Origin: Octadecabacter ascidiaceicola
GTDB taxonomy: Bacteria; Pseudomonadota; Alphaproteobacteria; Rhodobacterales; Rhodobacteraceae
Reading direction: 5' to 3'
Length of the DNA stretch: 64,000 nucleotides
NCBI RefSeq assembly: GCF_900185015.1
Contig: NZ_FXYD01000002.1
Coordinates: forward strand, 186,001-250,000
Shown here: one piece after another, positions 18,582 to 27,211 of the stretch
Layout of the letters: each line of letters begins with the position of its first letter
Numbering within the stretch: the first letter of the stretch is position 1
Program-made: the position numbers and the translations under genes
The notes under the pieces: generated by a model
Told to the model about the DNA's origin: nothing
The model's database searches: none
The model's input: only the letters and a program-made list of their open reading frames with translations

Positions 18582-19244
18582 ATGTTCGACTATCGTTTTC
18601 AATGGCGTGTCGTATGGAAACATTGGCCCGAGCTACTGGAAGCCGCGTTGCTGACGTTGCAAATCACGGTCCTTTCGGTGGTATTTGGCTTGATGATCGG
18701 GATGGTGCTGTCCGTCTGGCGCAAATCTGACAACAAGATTCTCTATTGGTTTACGGCCACCTGGGTTGCCCTGGCACGTAACACACCGGCTCTTTTGCAA
18801 ATCTATCTTGCCTTCTTTGGTCTAGGTGCTTTGGGTATTCACTTCTCGCCTTATACCGCCGTGCTGGCCGCCATCACATTCAACAACGCAGGCTACCTCG
18901 CAGAAATCCTACGTGGCGGCATGGACTCGATTAGCCCATCACAGCGTGGTGCGGCATTGGGGCTAGGGATGAAGCCGCTGCAAATGTACGTATACGTCAT
19001 ATTCCCACAGGTGCTGAAAGCCGTATTTCTACCCATCACAAATCAGATTGTTTGGGCAATGCTTGGAACTTCACTAGGAATGATTATTGGCCTGCAAGAG
19101 CTGACTGGAATGACAACTTTTCTACAATCTCAGACCTTCCGGCCATTTGAATTTTATCTCGCTGCAGCGGTGATTTACCTGATCGTCTGTGAAACCATCT
19201 TGATTTTTGCCCGCCTCGTGGCGTGGCGTGCATTCCGCTGGTGA
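18582..19244 (+). CDS. Amino-acid ABC transporter, permease (first)
   Basis: A 220-residue inner-membrane permease of the HisM/GlnP type, with about five hydrophobic helices. The motif ARNTPALLQIYLAFFGLG is the typical polar-amino-acid permease start of the transmembrane domain, and SPSQRGAALGLG is the EAA loop for contact with the ATPase. CCGGAGGCAC precedes the ATG. Eleven bases separate its stop from the second permease. Confidence 0.92.
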   Translation: MFDYRFQWRVVWKHWPELLEAALLTLQITVLSVVFGLMIGMVLSVWRKSDNKILYWFTATWVALARNTPALLQIYLAFFGLGALGIHFSPYTAVLAAITFNNAGYLAEILRGGMDSISPSQRGAALGLGMKPLQMYVYVIFPQVLKAVFLPITNQIVWAMLGTSLGMIIGLQELTGMTTFLQSQTFRPFEFYLAAAVIYLIVCETILIFARLVAWRAFRW

Positions 19245-19254
19245 GGAGCGAGTC

Positions 19255-19932
19255 ATGAACAACCTTACACTAACCTTCACCGCAAATGACTTCATGCTGA
19301 TGTTACAGGGTGCTGGCATCACATTCGTTCTAACGATTGTCAGCGGTTTTTTTGGATCCCTCATCGGCTTTATCATTGGCTGGGGTCGGTCACTGGGACT
19401 GTGGTGGCTCTACTATTTACTAGGCCTGTTTATTGAAGTGGTTCGGTCTGTTCCCTTGATCATTCAGTTTGTGCTTTTCAATAGCTTTTTGGCGATTGCA
19501 GGTTATCCGATTGATCCGTTCACATCAGGGATAATTACGCTGTCGATCTACATCGCGGCTTATGTCGCAGAGGTTGTAAAGGCCGGCATTGATGCTGTAC
19601 CGCCGACAATGGTCAAAGCGGCGCGTGGACTTGGAATGAGCTATTTCCAGTGTTTTCGGTTTGTCGTGGTACCGATTGGCACCAGATCAGTATTGCCATC
19701 CTGGACCGGTCTGATGCTGGGCTTGATGAAAGATACCTCGCTGATCGCAGTCCTTGGCGCTTCACCACCGGAATTGTTGCGTTCTTCGCAGATCATCATA
19801 ACCCGCATTCAAGAACCACTGGCCATTCTGATTGGTGCGGGCGCGTTTTACTTCATCATGTGCCATTTCATCACCGTAGCGGTGCAACGTTACGAAACAT
19901 CTTGGGCATCCAAAGGAAAGGTCACAGCATGA
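19255..19932 (+). CDS. Amino-acid ABC transporter, permease (second)
   Basis: A 225-residue partner permease. VRSVPLIIQFVLF matches the first conserved region, and VPPTMVKAARGLGMS is the EAA loop. ATG 19255 is chosen over the in-frame codon at 19207 because GAGGAG lies just upstream and homology starts here. Its stop overlaps the ATG of the ATPase gene (ATGA). Two different permeases imply a heterodimeric channel. Confidence 0.92.
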   Translation: MNNLTLTFTANDFMLMLQGAGITFVLTIVSGFFGSLIGFIIGWGRSLGLWWLYYLLGLFIEVVRSVPLIIQFVLFNSFLAIAGYPIDPFTSGIITLSIYIAAYVAEVVKAGIDAVPPTMVKAARGLGMSYFQCFRFVVVPIGTRSVLPSWTGLMLGLMKDTSLIAVLGASPPELLRSSQIIITRIQEPLAILIGAGAFYFIMCHFITVAVQRYETSWASKGKVTA

Positions 19933-20651
19933 TCAAAATTGAAGGGGTACGGAAGTCATTTGGCGCTCTGGAAGTTCTCAAAGGGATCGATCTGACCGTC
20001 GAAAGGGGCGAAGTTCTTTGCCTAATTGGCGGCAGTGGTTCTGGCAAATCTACCTTGCTAATGTGCATCAACGCACTGGAGGGGATTGATGCAGGCCGGG
20101 TCGAAGTCGACGGCATTGATGTGCACGCCCCTCAGACCGAAAAAAACAAACTGCGTCAGAAAATGGGGATCGTGTTTCAGCAGTTCAATGCATTTCCGCA
20201 TCTGACGGCCCGTGACAATGTTGCGTTAGCACCCCGGCGCGTATTAGGTCAAAACAAGGTCGAAACCTTAGAATTGGCAGAACATCATCTGGCGCATGTG
20301 GGGTTGGGCGACAAACTTGACCACTTCCCATCTGAACTTTCCGGCGGACAACAGCAGCGTTTGGCCATTGCGCGGGCTTTGGCGATGAAGCCCGATTACA
20401 TGTTGCTTGACGAAGTAACTTCAGCGCTGGACCCTGAATTGGTTGGCGAAGTGCTCGATACACTCCGGCTTTTGGCCGAAGAGGGGATTACGATGATTGC
20501 GGTGACGCATGAAATCCCTTTCGCACGCGAAGTGGCAGACCGGGTGGCGTTTTTCCACCAAGGTGTAATCCATGAGGTCGGCCCAGCCAAAAGTTTGATC
20601 AGCAATCCCCAAATGGAACGCACCCAAGAGTTTTTGGGTAAGATTCTGTGA
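19929..20651 (+). CDS. Amino-acid ABC transporter, ATP-binding protein
   Basis: A 240-residue ATPase of the polar-amino-acid uptake family. It has Walker A GGSGSGKST, Q-loop FQQFNAFPHLT, signature LSGGQQQRLAIARAL, Walker B YMLLDEVTSALDPE and the switch histidine in VTHE. It starts at ATG 19929, overlapping the upstream permease; a longer in-frame reading from 19650 lies inside the permease gene and is not meaningful. It completes a four-gene importer. Confidence 0.95.
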   Translation: MIKIEGVRKSFGALEVLKGIDLTVERGEVLCLIGGSGSGKSTLLMCINALEGIDAGRVEVDGIDVHAPQTEKNKLRQKMGIVFQQFNAFPHLTARDNVALAPRRVLGQNKVETLELAEHHLAHVGLGDKLDHFPSELSGGQQQRLAIARALAMKPDYMLLDEVTSALDPELVGEVLDTLRLLAEEGITMIAVTHEIPFAREVADRVAFFHQGVIHEVGPAKSLISNPQMERTQEFLGKIL

Positions 20652-20676
20652 ATGTATTAACTTGGGAGATGTCCTC

Positions 20677-21594
20677 GTGACTCCATTATTCAAATTCGAA
20701 GGTATTTACACGCCTGTTGTGACACCGTTTTTTGCAGATGGCAGCGTCAATCATAACGCATTGTCCGATGTGATCGAAAACCTGATCGACAAAGGTGTGC
20801 ATGGGCTGATTACTGGCGGATCAACAGGCGAAAATTATGCGCAGGGCGTTGAAGAGCGTCTAGAAATTGCCAAATTTACGCATGCACAAACTAGGGGTCG
20901 AATCCCGGTAATTGTTGGCACAGGTGCCATGATGACACCGGATTCGATCGCGCTTGCGACGGGTGCGCGAGATATTGGTGCCGACGCAATACTGGTGGCC
21001 TCGCCGCCCTATTCCGTCCCGACCGAACGCGAGAATGCATTGAATGCTCTGGCGATTGACCGAGCAGCGAACCTGCCAGTGATGCTGTATAATTACCCAG
21101 GACGTATGGGCGTACACATGGGCGAAGAGTTTTTGGACCGTGTTGGCCGTTCAAGCAATATTTGTGCCATCAAAGAAAGCTCTGGTGACATCAATCGCGT
21201 ACATCTTCTGGCGCGTGATTATCCTCATATACAGATGTCCTGCGGGATGGATGATCAAGCGCTCGAATTTTTCGCTTGGGGCGCGCGCAGCTGGGTCTGT
21301 GGCGGTTCAAACTTCCTGCCCGAAGAACACCTCGCGCTATACAACGCCTGCGCAGTTGAGGGAGATTTCGACAAGGGTCGCCGGATTATGTCCGCAATGT
21401 TGCCATTGATGGCGTTGCTGGAACAGGGCGGAAAATTTATCCAATGCATCAAGCACGGCGTCACCCTGAATGGCATCGACGCCGGACCAATGCGCCCGCC
21501 ACTAAAGGGGTTAAGCAAGGATGACAAACGCGCACTGGAACAGGTTGTCCAGGTGCTCAAACGCACAATCGCTAACATTCAAGCGGAAGGATAA
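20677..21594 (+). CDS. DapA-family lyase/deaminase, likely acting late in imino-acid catabolism
   Basis: A 305-residue dihydrodipicolinate-synthase-family barrel. GGSTGENYA is the pyruvate-carboxylate binding loop, YNYPGRMG carries the conserved tyrosine, and CAIKESSGD holds the Schiff-base lysine. GTG 20677 is chosen because GGGAG lies eight bases upstream; a TTG at 20662 is an alternative. In hydroxyproline breakdown a DapA homologue deaminates pyrroline-4-hydroxy-2-carboxylate to 2-oxoglutarate semialdehyde; in sugar-acid pathways homologues dehydrate keto-deoxy acids. The amino-acid importer and the following aldehyde dehydrogenase favour the first role, by inference. Confidence 0.72.
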   Translation: MTPLFKFEGIYTPVVTPFFADGSVNHNALSDVIENLIDKGVHGLITGGSTGENYAQGVEERLEIAKFTHAQTRGRIPVIVGTGAMMTPDSIALATGARDIGADAILVASPPYSVPTERENALNALAIDRAANLPVMLYNYPGRMGVHMGEEFLDRVGRSSNICAIKESSGDINRVHLLARDYPHIQMSCGMDDQALEFFAWGARSWVCGGSNFLPEEHLALYNACAVEGDFDKGRRIMSAMLPLMALLEQGGKFIQCIKHGVTLNGIDAGPMRPPLKGLSKDDKRALEQVVQVLKRTIANIQAEG

Positions 21595-21599
21595 GAACC

Positions 21600-23096
21600 A
21601 TGGATCTGCTGACACAAGAGGAATATCAGGCCATCGCAGCGAATCTGATCTTACCAACAAATGCCTTTATTGATGGCGGGTATCGCCCTGCCGCATCAGG
21701 AAAGAGGTTCAAATCGGTTAATCCAGCTACAGGCAAAACCTTAGCTAAGATTGCAGCATGCGGGCAAGAGGACGTTGATTTTGCGGTTGAAAAGGCACGT
21801 GAAGCCTTTGAAGATGGCCGCTGGAGCCGCACAAATCCGTCCGAGCGCAAAGACATCCTAATCCGGTTTGCAAAACTTCTGACTCGCAATGCGCGTGAAC
21901 TTGCGGTGATGGAAAGCCTCGATAGTGGCAAAACCATCTTTGATTGCGAAACCGTCGACATCCCTGAAACCATAAATTGCATCAAATGGCATGCCGAAGC
22001 GGTAGACAAGATCTACGATCAGGTCTCGCCCGCGTCGGACGATCACATTGCCATGGTCGTTCGCGAACCAATCGGAGTAGTTGGCCTTGTGCTGCCTTGG
22101 AATTTTCCGCTGTTGATGTTGGCGTGGAAAATAGGGCCTGCTCTGGCTGCAGGTTGTTCGGTCTTGGTGAAACCTGCGGAAGAGACCAGTATAACCGCAC
22201 TGCGCGTTGCCGAACTCGCATGCGAGGCCGGTATCCCCAAAGGGGTTTTGAACATCGTACCTGGCGGTGGCGCTGACGTGGGAGAACCAATCGGGCGGCA
22301 TATGGATATCGATATGGTGTCCTTCACCGGATCAACCGTGACCGGCAAGCGCTTTCTGTCTTACTCAGCTGAAAGCAATGCAAAGGAAGTCGTACTTGAA
22401 ATGGGAGGTAAGAATCCCGCAATTGTCATGGAGGACGCTGAGAACCTTGACCGAGTGGCGGAACACATCGTCAATGGCGCATTCTGGAATATGGGCGAAA
22501 ACTGCTCAGCCACGTCGCGCCTGATCGTACACCGAGATGTCAAAGCCGTACTGATCGACCATATTGAGGCCCATATGCGTCATTGGAATGTCGGCGCACC
22601 GCTTGATCCAAGTACCCGCGTTGGCGCCTTGGTCAGCAAAGCCCATTTCGACAAGGTTTGCGGTTATCTTGACGTTACCACAGACATTGTCCTTGGGGGG
22701 AAAGCTGAAAACGGATTTGTGGAACCTACGGTGATCAACATTCCCGGGAACGATCACAAACTGGCACGAGAAGAAATCTTTGGTCCCGTCCTTTCGATTA
22801 TAGAAGTCAGCGGCTTTGATCAGGCAATACAAATCGCGAATGACACAGAGTATGGACTTTGTGCATCGATTTTCACGGGGAACGCTACACGCGCCATCCG
22901 GGGCGCGCGGGCATTGCGCGCAGGCACGGTGACCGTGAACAGCTTTGGCGAGGGTGACATCAGCACCCCCTTTGGCGGATATAAACAATCCGGATTTGGC
23001 GGGCGCGACAACTCACTCCATGCACATGATCAGTATACACAGCTCAAGACCATCTGGATCGACATTGCAGGTGCGCAGGATGATGTTGCAGGTTGA
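21600..23096 (+). CDS. NAD(P)-dependent aldehyde dehydrogenase
   Basis: A 498-residue cytoplasmic aldehyde dehydrogenase of normal length. It has the PWNFPLLMLAWK cofactor-side motif, FTGSTVTGKRF, the general-base glutamate in LEMGGKNPAIV and the catalytic cysteine in MGENCSATSR, ending with the KQSGFGGRDNS tail. It starts five bases after the DapA-like gene, so the two are very likely co-translated. The product of the previous step would be an acid semialdehyde such as 2-oxoglutarate semialdehyde, to be oxidised to 2-oxoglutarate; this is inferred from context, not from substrate-specific residues. Confidence 0.88.
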   Translation: MDLLTQEEYQAIAANLILPTNAFIDGGYRPAASGKRFKSVNPATGKTLAKIAACGQEDVDFAVEKAREAFEDGRWSRTNPSERKDILIRFAKLLTRNARELAVMESLDSGKTIFDCETVDIPETINCIKWHAEAVDKIYDQVSPASDDHIAMVVREPIGVVGLVLPWNFPLLMLAWKIGPALAAGCSVLVKPAEETSITALRVAELACEAGIPKGVLNIVPGGGADVGEPIGRHMDIDMVSFTGSTVTGKRFLSYSAESNAKEVVLEMGGKNPAIVMEDAENLDRVAEHIVNGAFWNMGENCSATSRLIVHRDVKAVLIDHIEAHMRHWNVGAPLDPSTRVGALVSKAHFDKVCGYLDVTTDIVLGGKAENGFVEPTVINIPGNDHKLAREEIFGPVLSIIEVSGFDQAIQIANDTEYGLCASIFTGNATRAIRGARALRAGTVTVNSFGEGDISTPFGGYKQSGFGGRDNSLHAHDQYTQLKTIWIDIAGAQDDVAG

Positions 23097-23298
23097 TCAA
23101 ACCCAAAGTCACAACTCATCCGGCATTGCAGCGAATTGTTTCGTATTGCTTTACTATCTTGGTTGCGGACCCAAGTTGGATGGGTGCCTTTGCTTCACCG
23201 AAGGAAACTGAAAGGAGCGGACTCCCGGACTTACCACTCGTTGCGAACAACAATAGGGCTCTTTCTGATGTAATTACCTGTTATTTCTTGGATAGCCG

Positions 23299-24324
23299 AT
23301 GACACCAAATAAATTTGTTCCCAGAGGTGCCGCGAGTTTTCATGTAAAGCATGAAGGCCCCGCGAAAGATTTGTATTTTCTCTTGTTACCGAAACTCACC
23401 ATGCTCGCTTTTGCTTCGGCAGTTGAAGTCCTTCGGGTTGCAAATCAAGTCACCAACAAAGAGCTATATCGCTGGTTTCTGTTGTCTGAGAATGGCGCTG
23501 TAGTTCGCTGCTCAAACGGAATTGAGATTACACCAGATTCCCGACTTGAAGACCTGCCTCGAGGCGCGATGACATTCGTATGCTCAGGGATTGAACCAGC
23601 TAATACTGTCAGTACAAATGTTTTGGCGTGGGTACGGCGGCAAAGCGCGTTCGGATCGAAGTTTGGAGGCATTTGTACCGGCGCCTTCGCCTTGGCCAAG
23701 ACTGGGTTACTCGAAGGCAAAAGATTCACACTTCACTGGGAGAACGTGCCATCTTTCACTGAGCACTATTATGACCTGCAACCGACGAATAACCTCTATG
23801 AAATTGATGGAACTTTGATGACGTGCGGTGGTGGAAGTGCCGCAACCGACATGATGCTGGAAATGATCGAAGTAGAACACGGAAAGGACCTAGCGATGAT
23901 TGTGTCGGATATGTGCATTCATCACAGATCGAATAATCGAGAGACACCTCAAAAATCAGCCTACTCGGTCGCTCTTAACAGCCGCAATCAAAGTCTGATC
24001 AACGCGATGCAATTGATGGATGAGTCTATAGAAGACCCATTGGAAATCGCTGACATCGCAGATCGTGTGAAACTGTCGCGAAGGCAATTAGAACGTTTGT
24101 TTAAGAAATATCTTAACGATTCACCTAACCGGTACTTTATCCAGCTTCGCGTTTCCCGAGCGTATGCACTGTTGAACGAAACCAACATGAACGTTGCGCA
24201 GATTGCAGCAGCTACAGGATTTGCAAGCGCGACACATTTAGCGTCTAGGTTCAGGAAACGTTTTGGTCAGTCTCCGACGACCTTTAGGAGGGGTTGGGTC
24301 GAACAACCCGAGAAAGCACCTTAG
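23299..24324 (+). CDS. GlxA-family transcriptional regulator (second copy)
   Basis: A 341-residue regulator with the same build as the first: a DJ-1/PfpI-like N-terminal domain with GGICTGAFALAKTG and MTCGGGSAATDMM, and a C-terminal AraC domain with IADIADRVKLSRRQLERLF and VAQIAAATGFASATHLASRF. It is clearly diverged from the regulator at 16496 rather than a recent duplicate. It closes the catabolic cluster about 200 bp after the aldehyde dehydrogenase, in the same orientation, and could respond to a different intermediate or control another locus. Confidence 0.87.
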   Translation: MTPNKFVPRGAASFHVKHEGPAKDLYFLLLPKLTMLAFASAVEVLRVANQVTNKELYRWFLLSENGAVVRCSNGIEITPDSRLEDLPRGAMTFVCSGIEPANTVSTNVLAWVRRQSAFGSKFGGICTGAFALAKTGLLEGKRFTLHWENVPSFTEHYYDLQPTNNLYEIDGTLMTCGGGSAATDMMLEMIEVEHGKDLAMIVSDMCIHHRSNNRETPQKSAYSVALNSRNQSLINAMQLMDESIEDPLEIADIADRVKLSRRQLERLFKKYLNDSPNRYFIQLRVSRAYALLNETNMNVAQIAAATGFASATHLASRFRKRFGQSPTTFRRGWVEQPEKAP

Positions 24325-24484
24325 ATGCTTTGAGACGATGGCCCATACCCGCCTCGGTCACGCTATCAGCGTTTAGCTGTGTTTGTGATCAAAAACCGGA
24401 AGTTTTATTTCAAATATCTAACTACAACGCAACAAATAGGTACGATTTAGTAGCTTTGCACACCTGACCTGAGCCCCTAAAACT

Positions 24485-24606
24485 CCTCCAAATTTGTGTG
24501 GAGTCCGCCCGACAAAAGGACGGACAAATGAAGGCACGATTTACGGACGAACAGATCATTGCGATGATCAAGGAGCAGGAAGCGGGCGAGAAGACCGCTG
24601 ACGTGT
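24485..24606 (+). mobile_element. IS3-family end fragment (second copy)
   Basis: From CCTCCAAATTTGTGTGGAG to about 24606 the sequence matches, on the opposite strand, the outer end and the first ~30 codons of orfA of the remnant at 13690-14385 (FTDEQIIAMIKEQEAGEKTAD). It then stops abruptly at GACGTGT and joins an integrase relic. Both copies read inward, so they are inverted relative to each other and about 10 kb apart. Confidence 0.85.
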
Positions 24607-25127
24607 GGGGCGCTATCCAGACCTGTCCTTGGCGGATGCCCGAAAGCAAGCAAAACAGCTATTGGCCAACAATGCATTGGAGGAAGGGGCGTTTGTGCCT
24701 GAAGGGCCAATCATCTCGTTTGCTCAGGCCAGAGAAGACTTCCTCGCCGACTGCGAACGCCGCAATAAGCCACGAACCGTGGCCGACTATCGCCGTTTGC
24801 TGCATAAGCATTTCACTTTCAAAGGTGATGTTCGTGAGGTTAGCCGAGCTCAAATCATGAAGGTTATCTCTAAACTTTCAGACACACCTTCAGAGAAACC
24901 CCATGCGTATGTCGCCATATACCCTGCATGATCTGCGCCGTACATTCGCCACTACGCACGCAAAACTCGGCACTCCGATCCATGTTACTTAAAAGCTGTT
25001 GAACCACGTTTCAGTCACGATTAGCGGCGTTGCGGCGGTATACAACCGCCACACCTACCTAGAGGAAATGCGGGTCGCTGTGACCGCATATGATGATTAT
25101 CTCACCAAATTGATCCAAGACTGTTAG
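24607..25127 (+). pseudogene. Decayed tyrosine-recombinase integrase
   Basis: The first piece, to 24931, carries GRYPDLSLADARKQAKQLLA, the N-terminal arm-binding domain of P4-type integrases, and then a SAM-like core-binding domain (ISFAQAREDFL, RTVADYRRLLHKHF). A different frame from 24903 gives TLHDLRRTFATTHAKLG, a stop at about 24988, then LLNHVSVTISGVAAVYNRHTY, which are the C-terminal catalytic HxLRR, H and Y boxes. About 150 residues between them, including the first catalytic arginine, are missing. It is the footprint of a lost genomic island. Confidence 0.85.
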
Positions 25128-25191
25128 TTTATTAGCCTGTCGGGAATTGTCGAAGCCCAAGCGTTTCGATGCATTCGTACAATTGAAGATG

Positions 25192-25620
25192 TTAGTGGTG
25201 AGCTGGAAGGCGAAACAGCGGAGATGTGCCCCAAGGCAATGGTACTTCCTCTATCGCGTCTTCGATTGCAAACTTCATTTCAGTTGACAGTGCGTGTTCC
25301 GTAGAGATCTGCACAAATTGTTGCTTTTCAAACTCCTGACTGAAATTGCGAAACGAGCCTAACACCCGCTCAGCTTCTGTTCGTTGCGACTCAGTAAGTT
25401 CCGAAAAAGCTGCTGAAGCAACTATTCTATCAACGAAGATACTTATAACGTCGTACGCACGATTTTCGTCATCTGGTTTCACGGTCATGAACTGCATCCG
25501 CCAATCATGAGGCTGATATTCAAGAATACACTGATCAAGTATCCTTAGGTCATCAAAGTTTTCGGGACGCCCAAGTTTTGTGGCACAATTGGAAACTGTT
25601 GTCGCTAACGGCACGCGCAA
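25192..25620 (-). CDS. Hypothetical protein
   Basis: A 142-residue reading from a TTG at 25620, with no recognised domain. It is mildly acidic, with helical-looking segments (AFSELTESQRTEAERVLGSF). Its first residues are antisense to a resolvase tail, so the natural start may lie further in, for instance at an internal methionine, and the present start may be created by the junction. It lies among mobile-element debris. Confidence 0.4.
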   Translation of the reverse strand: MRVPLATTVSNCATKLGRPENFDDLRILDQCILEYQPHDWRMQFMTVKPDDENRAYDVISIFVDRIVASAAFSELTESQRTEAERVLGSFRNFSQEFEKQQFVQISTEHALSTEMKFAIEDAIEEVPLPWGTSPLFRLPAHH

Positions 25621-25751
25621 AAACTGCCAAGGTTCTGCTGTTGCAAAGTCGGAAATTCACGCCTGACGAGATAGCTAAGCAGTTAGAAATTGGTCGGGCG
25701 TCGGTTTACCGCATCCTTAGGGATCATCGTTTGCCCGGCGATGTGAGTTGA
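25604..25751 (+). pseudogene. C-terminal tail of a Tn3-type serine resolvase
   Basis: The forward strand encodes LTARAKTAKVLLLQ, then FTPDEIAKQLEIGRASVYRIL, ending at a TGA at 25751. This is the DNA-binding helix-turn-helix tail of resolvase/invertase-family serine recombinases such as Tn3 resolvase. The catalytic domain is absent upstream. With the TnpA relic at 14386 it suggests that a Tn3-type transposon once lay across this region, though the two pieces need not come from one element. Confidence 0.8.
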
Positions 25752-26134
25752 TCTTGAGGTCTGCGGCGTTTGGTTAGTTCACCGTAATGATTTGGATGTT
25801 CATCACAACAGGCGATGGCAGCATTACAGACATTCGGGTAAATCGCAGCTAATGACGGTTGAGAGCCCAGACTGTTTGATGCCGCGTTCATCACGAAGGT
25901 CTGCTCTGGTTCAGTCGACCATGAAGCTTCACACTGTATTCAGCAAGGATCTAACTCTAAGGCGAAAGCTTGAATATAGCCATATTCAAAAAATGCAACA
26001 GAACCTCTATTGTCCCCATGGGGGCTCGCAAAAACTGAGTCGTTGGACAAGATATTGCTCCTCTTATTGTGATTGCCATCACACCCTGAAGGTGCGGAAG
26101 GCTCGGTGAAACACCATATTTGATCGAATTGGAC
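25752..26134. other. Intergenic stretch, no recognised gene
   Basis: About 380 bases between the resolvase tail and the GAF-LuxR gene. A 105-codon forward reading at 25792-26109 has a composition rich in Cys, His and Arg without any domain-like pattern, and I do not accept it as a gene. The region should contain the promoter of the regulator gene; no obvious operator was seen. Confidence 0.4.
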
Positions 26135-27097
26135 ATGATGCAAAATAAACCGGTGATCACGACTGAAACACTCACCAAGTGGCAATATGTAGTCGACCAG
26201 ATATCTGAAATTGCAGAGGTCCCGGCGACGCTGATCATGCATGCACACGATCAGAAAAATAACGTTTTTGTAAAAAGTACTGGCAACGAGAATCCCTATG
26301 TCGAGGGGCAATCCTTCCAGCTTCATGACAAGCTGTATTGCTTTGGCGTGCTTGAAAATGACGCAGAACTTTGCGTCGAGGACGCAACCTGCGACCCGCA
26401 TTGGTACGATAACCCTGACATGGAATACGGGATGAGCTTTTATGTTGGGCTTCCTCTGAAATGGCCGGACGGTTCGATTTTTGGGACAATCTGCATGTTG
26501 GACCGGTTTCGAAACAAGCGCGCTTTGTCCTTTCGCAATGGATTACGTCAGTTCTGTCGAATTGTCGAAGACGACCTAGCCATGCTTGAAGAAATCGAAC
26601 ACCGAAAAAAGGCAGAGACCCGTTTACAGCAAGAGCTGGACGCCCGTGAAGCGATTATCAATAAACGGACCCGGGATCTGGAAGATGCCAACACCGCACT
26701 ACGGGTCTTGTTGATGGGGGTCGAGATTTCGAAAAACGAAGTCGAAGAACGCATCGTCCAGCAAATCAGAGGGCTTGTGCTACCTCATGTCGGTCGATTG
26801 CAGCAACTGGTTGCGGACGACAATCGCGCGCTGTCGCATCTCGACATTGTTGAAATGAACCTCAAAAATATCACGTCTGACTTCACGGGAAAGTTGGCTC
26901 AAGCGATGGAAGGGTTGACGCCAACAGAGGCCGAAATTGTCCAGTTGATCGTCCAAGGGCGCAGCACAAAGGAAATTGCCAAGACATTGTCACGCGGCAC
27001 CAGCACGGTCGATTTTCATCGTAACAATATTCGCCAGAAACTGGGCCTTACTCACCGAGGCAAGAACTTGCGGCAGCACTTGACGACATTAGTCTAA
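26135..27097 (+). CDS. GAF-domain LuxR-type transcriptional regulator
   Basis: A 320-residue cytoplasmic regulator. Residues about 20-150 look like a GAF sensor domain (YGMSFYVGLPLKWPDG, FGTICMLDRF). Residues about 150-200 form a heptad-rich coiled coil (EEIEHRKKAETRLQQEL, then RTRDLEDANTAL). The C-terminus holds a LuxR helix-turn-helix, LTPTEAEIVQLIVQGRSTKEI followed by STVDFHRNNIRQKLGL. The start is placed at ATG 26135; TTG 26120 would add five residues. A perfect palindrome follows the stop and precedes the exported metallohydrolase gene, its probable neighbour in regulation. Confidence 0.8.
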   Translation: MMQNKPVITTETLTKWQYVVDQISEIAEVPATLIMHAHDQKNNVFVKSTGNENPYVEGQSFQLHDKLYCFGVLENDAELCVEDATCDPHWYDNPDMEYGMSFYVGLPLKWPDGSIFGTICMLDRFRNKRALSFRNGLRQFCRIVEDDLAMLEEIEHRKKAETRLQQELDAREAIINKRTRDLEDANTALRVLLMGVEISKNEVEERIVQQIRGLVLPHVGRLQQLVADDNRALSHLDIVEMNLKNITSDFTGKLAQAMEGLTPTEAEIVQLIVQGRSTKEIAKTLSRGTSTVDFHRNNIRQKLGLTHRGKNLRQHLTTLV

Positions 27098-27117
27098 TAT
27101 GGGGTTTTACCCCATAT
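27097..27117. promoter_or_regulatory. Perfect 8-bp-arm palindrome, candidate operator
   Basis: ATATGGGG-TTTTA-CCCCATAT overlaps the stop of the LuxR-type gene and lies 95 bp before the metallohydrolase start. No T-run follows, so a protein-binding site is at least as likely as a terminator. Confidence 0.45.
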
Positions 27118-27211
27118 AAAACCCATAATAAACTAGCGATACAGCCCATCTTTTCCTCCCTACGCTTGCCCTAATCCGCTTTTCACGCGGGTGACTGAAA
27201 CAGGGAGAACA

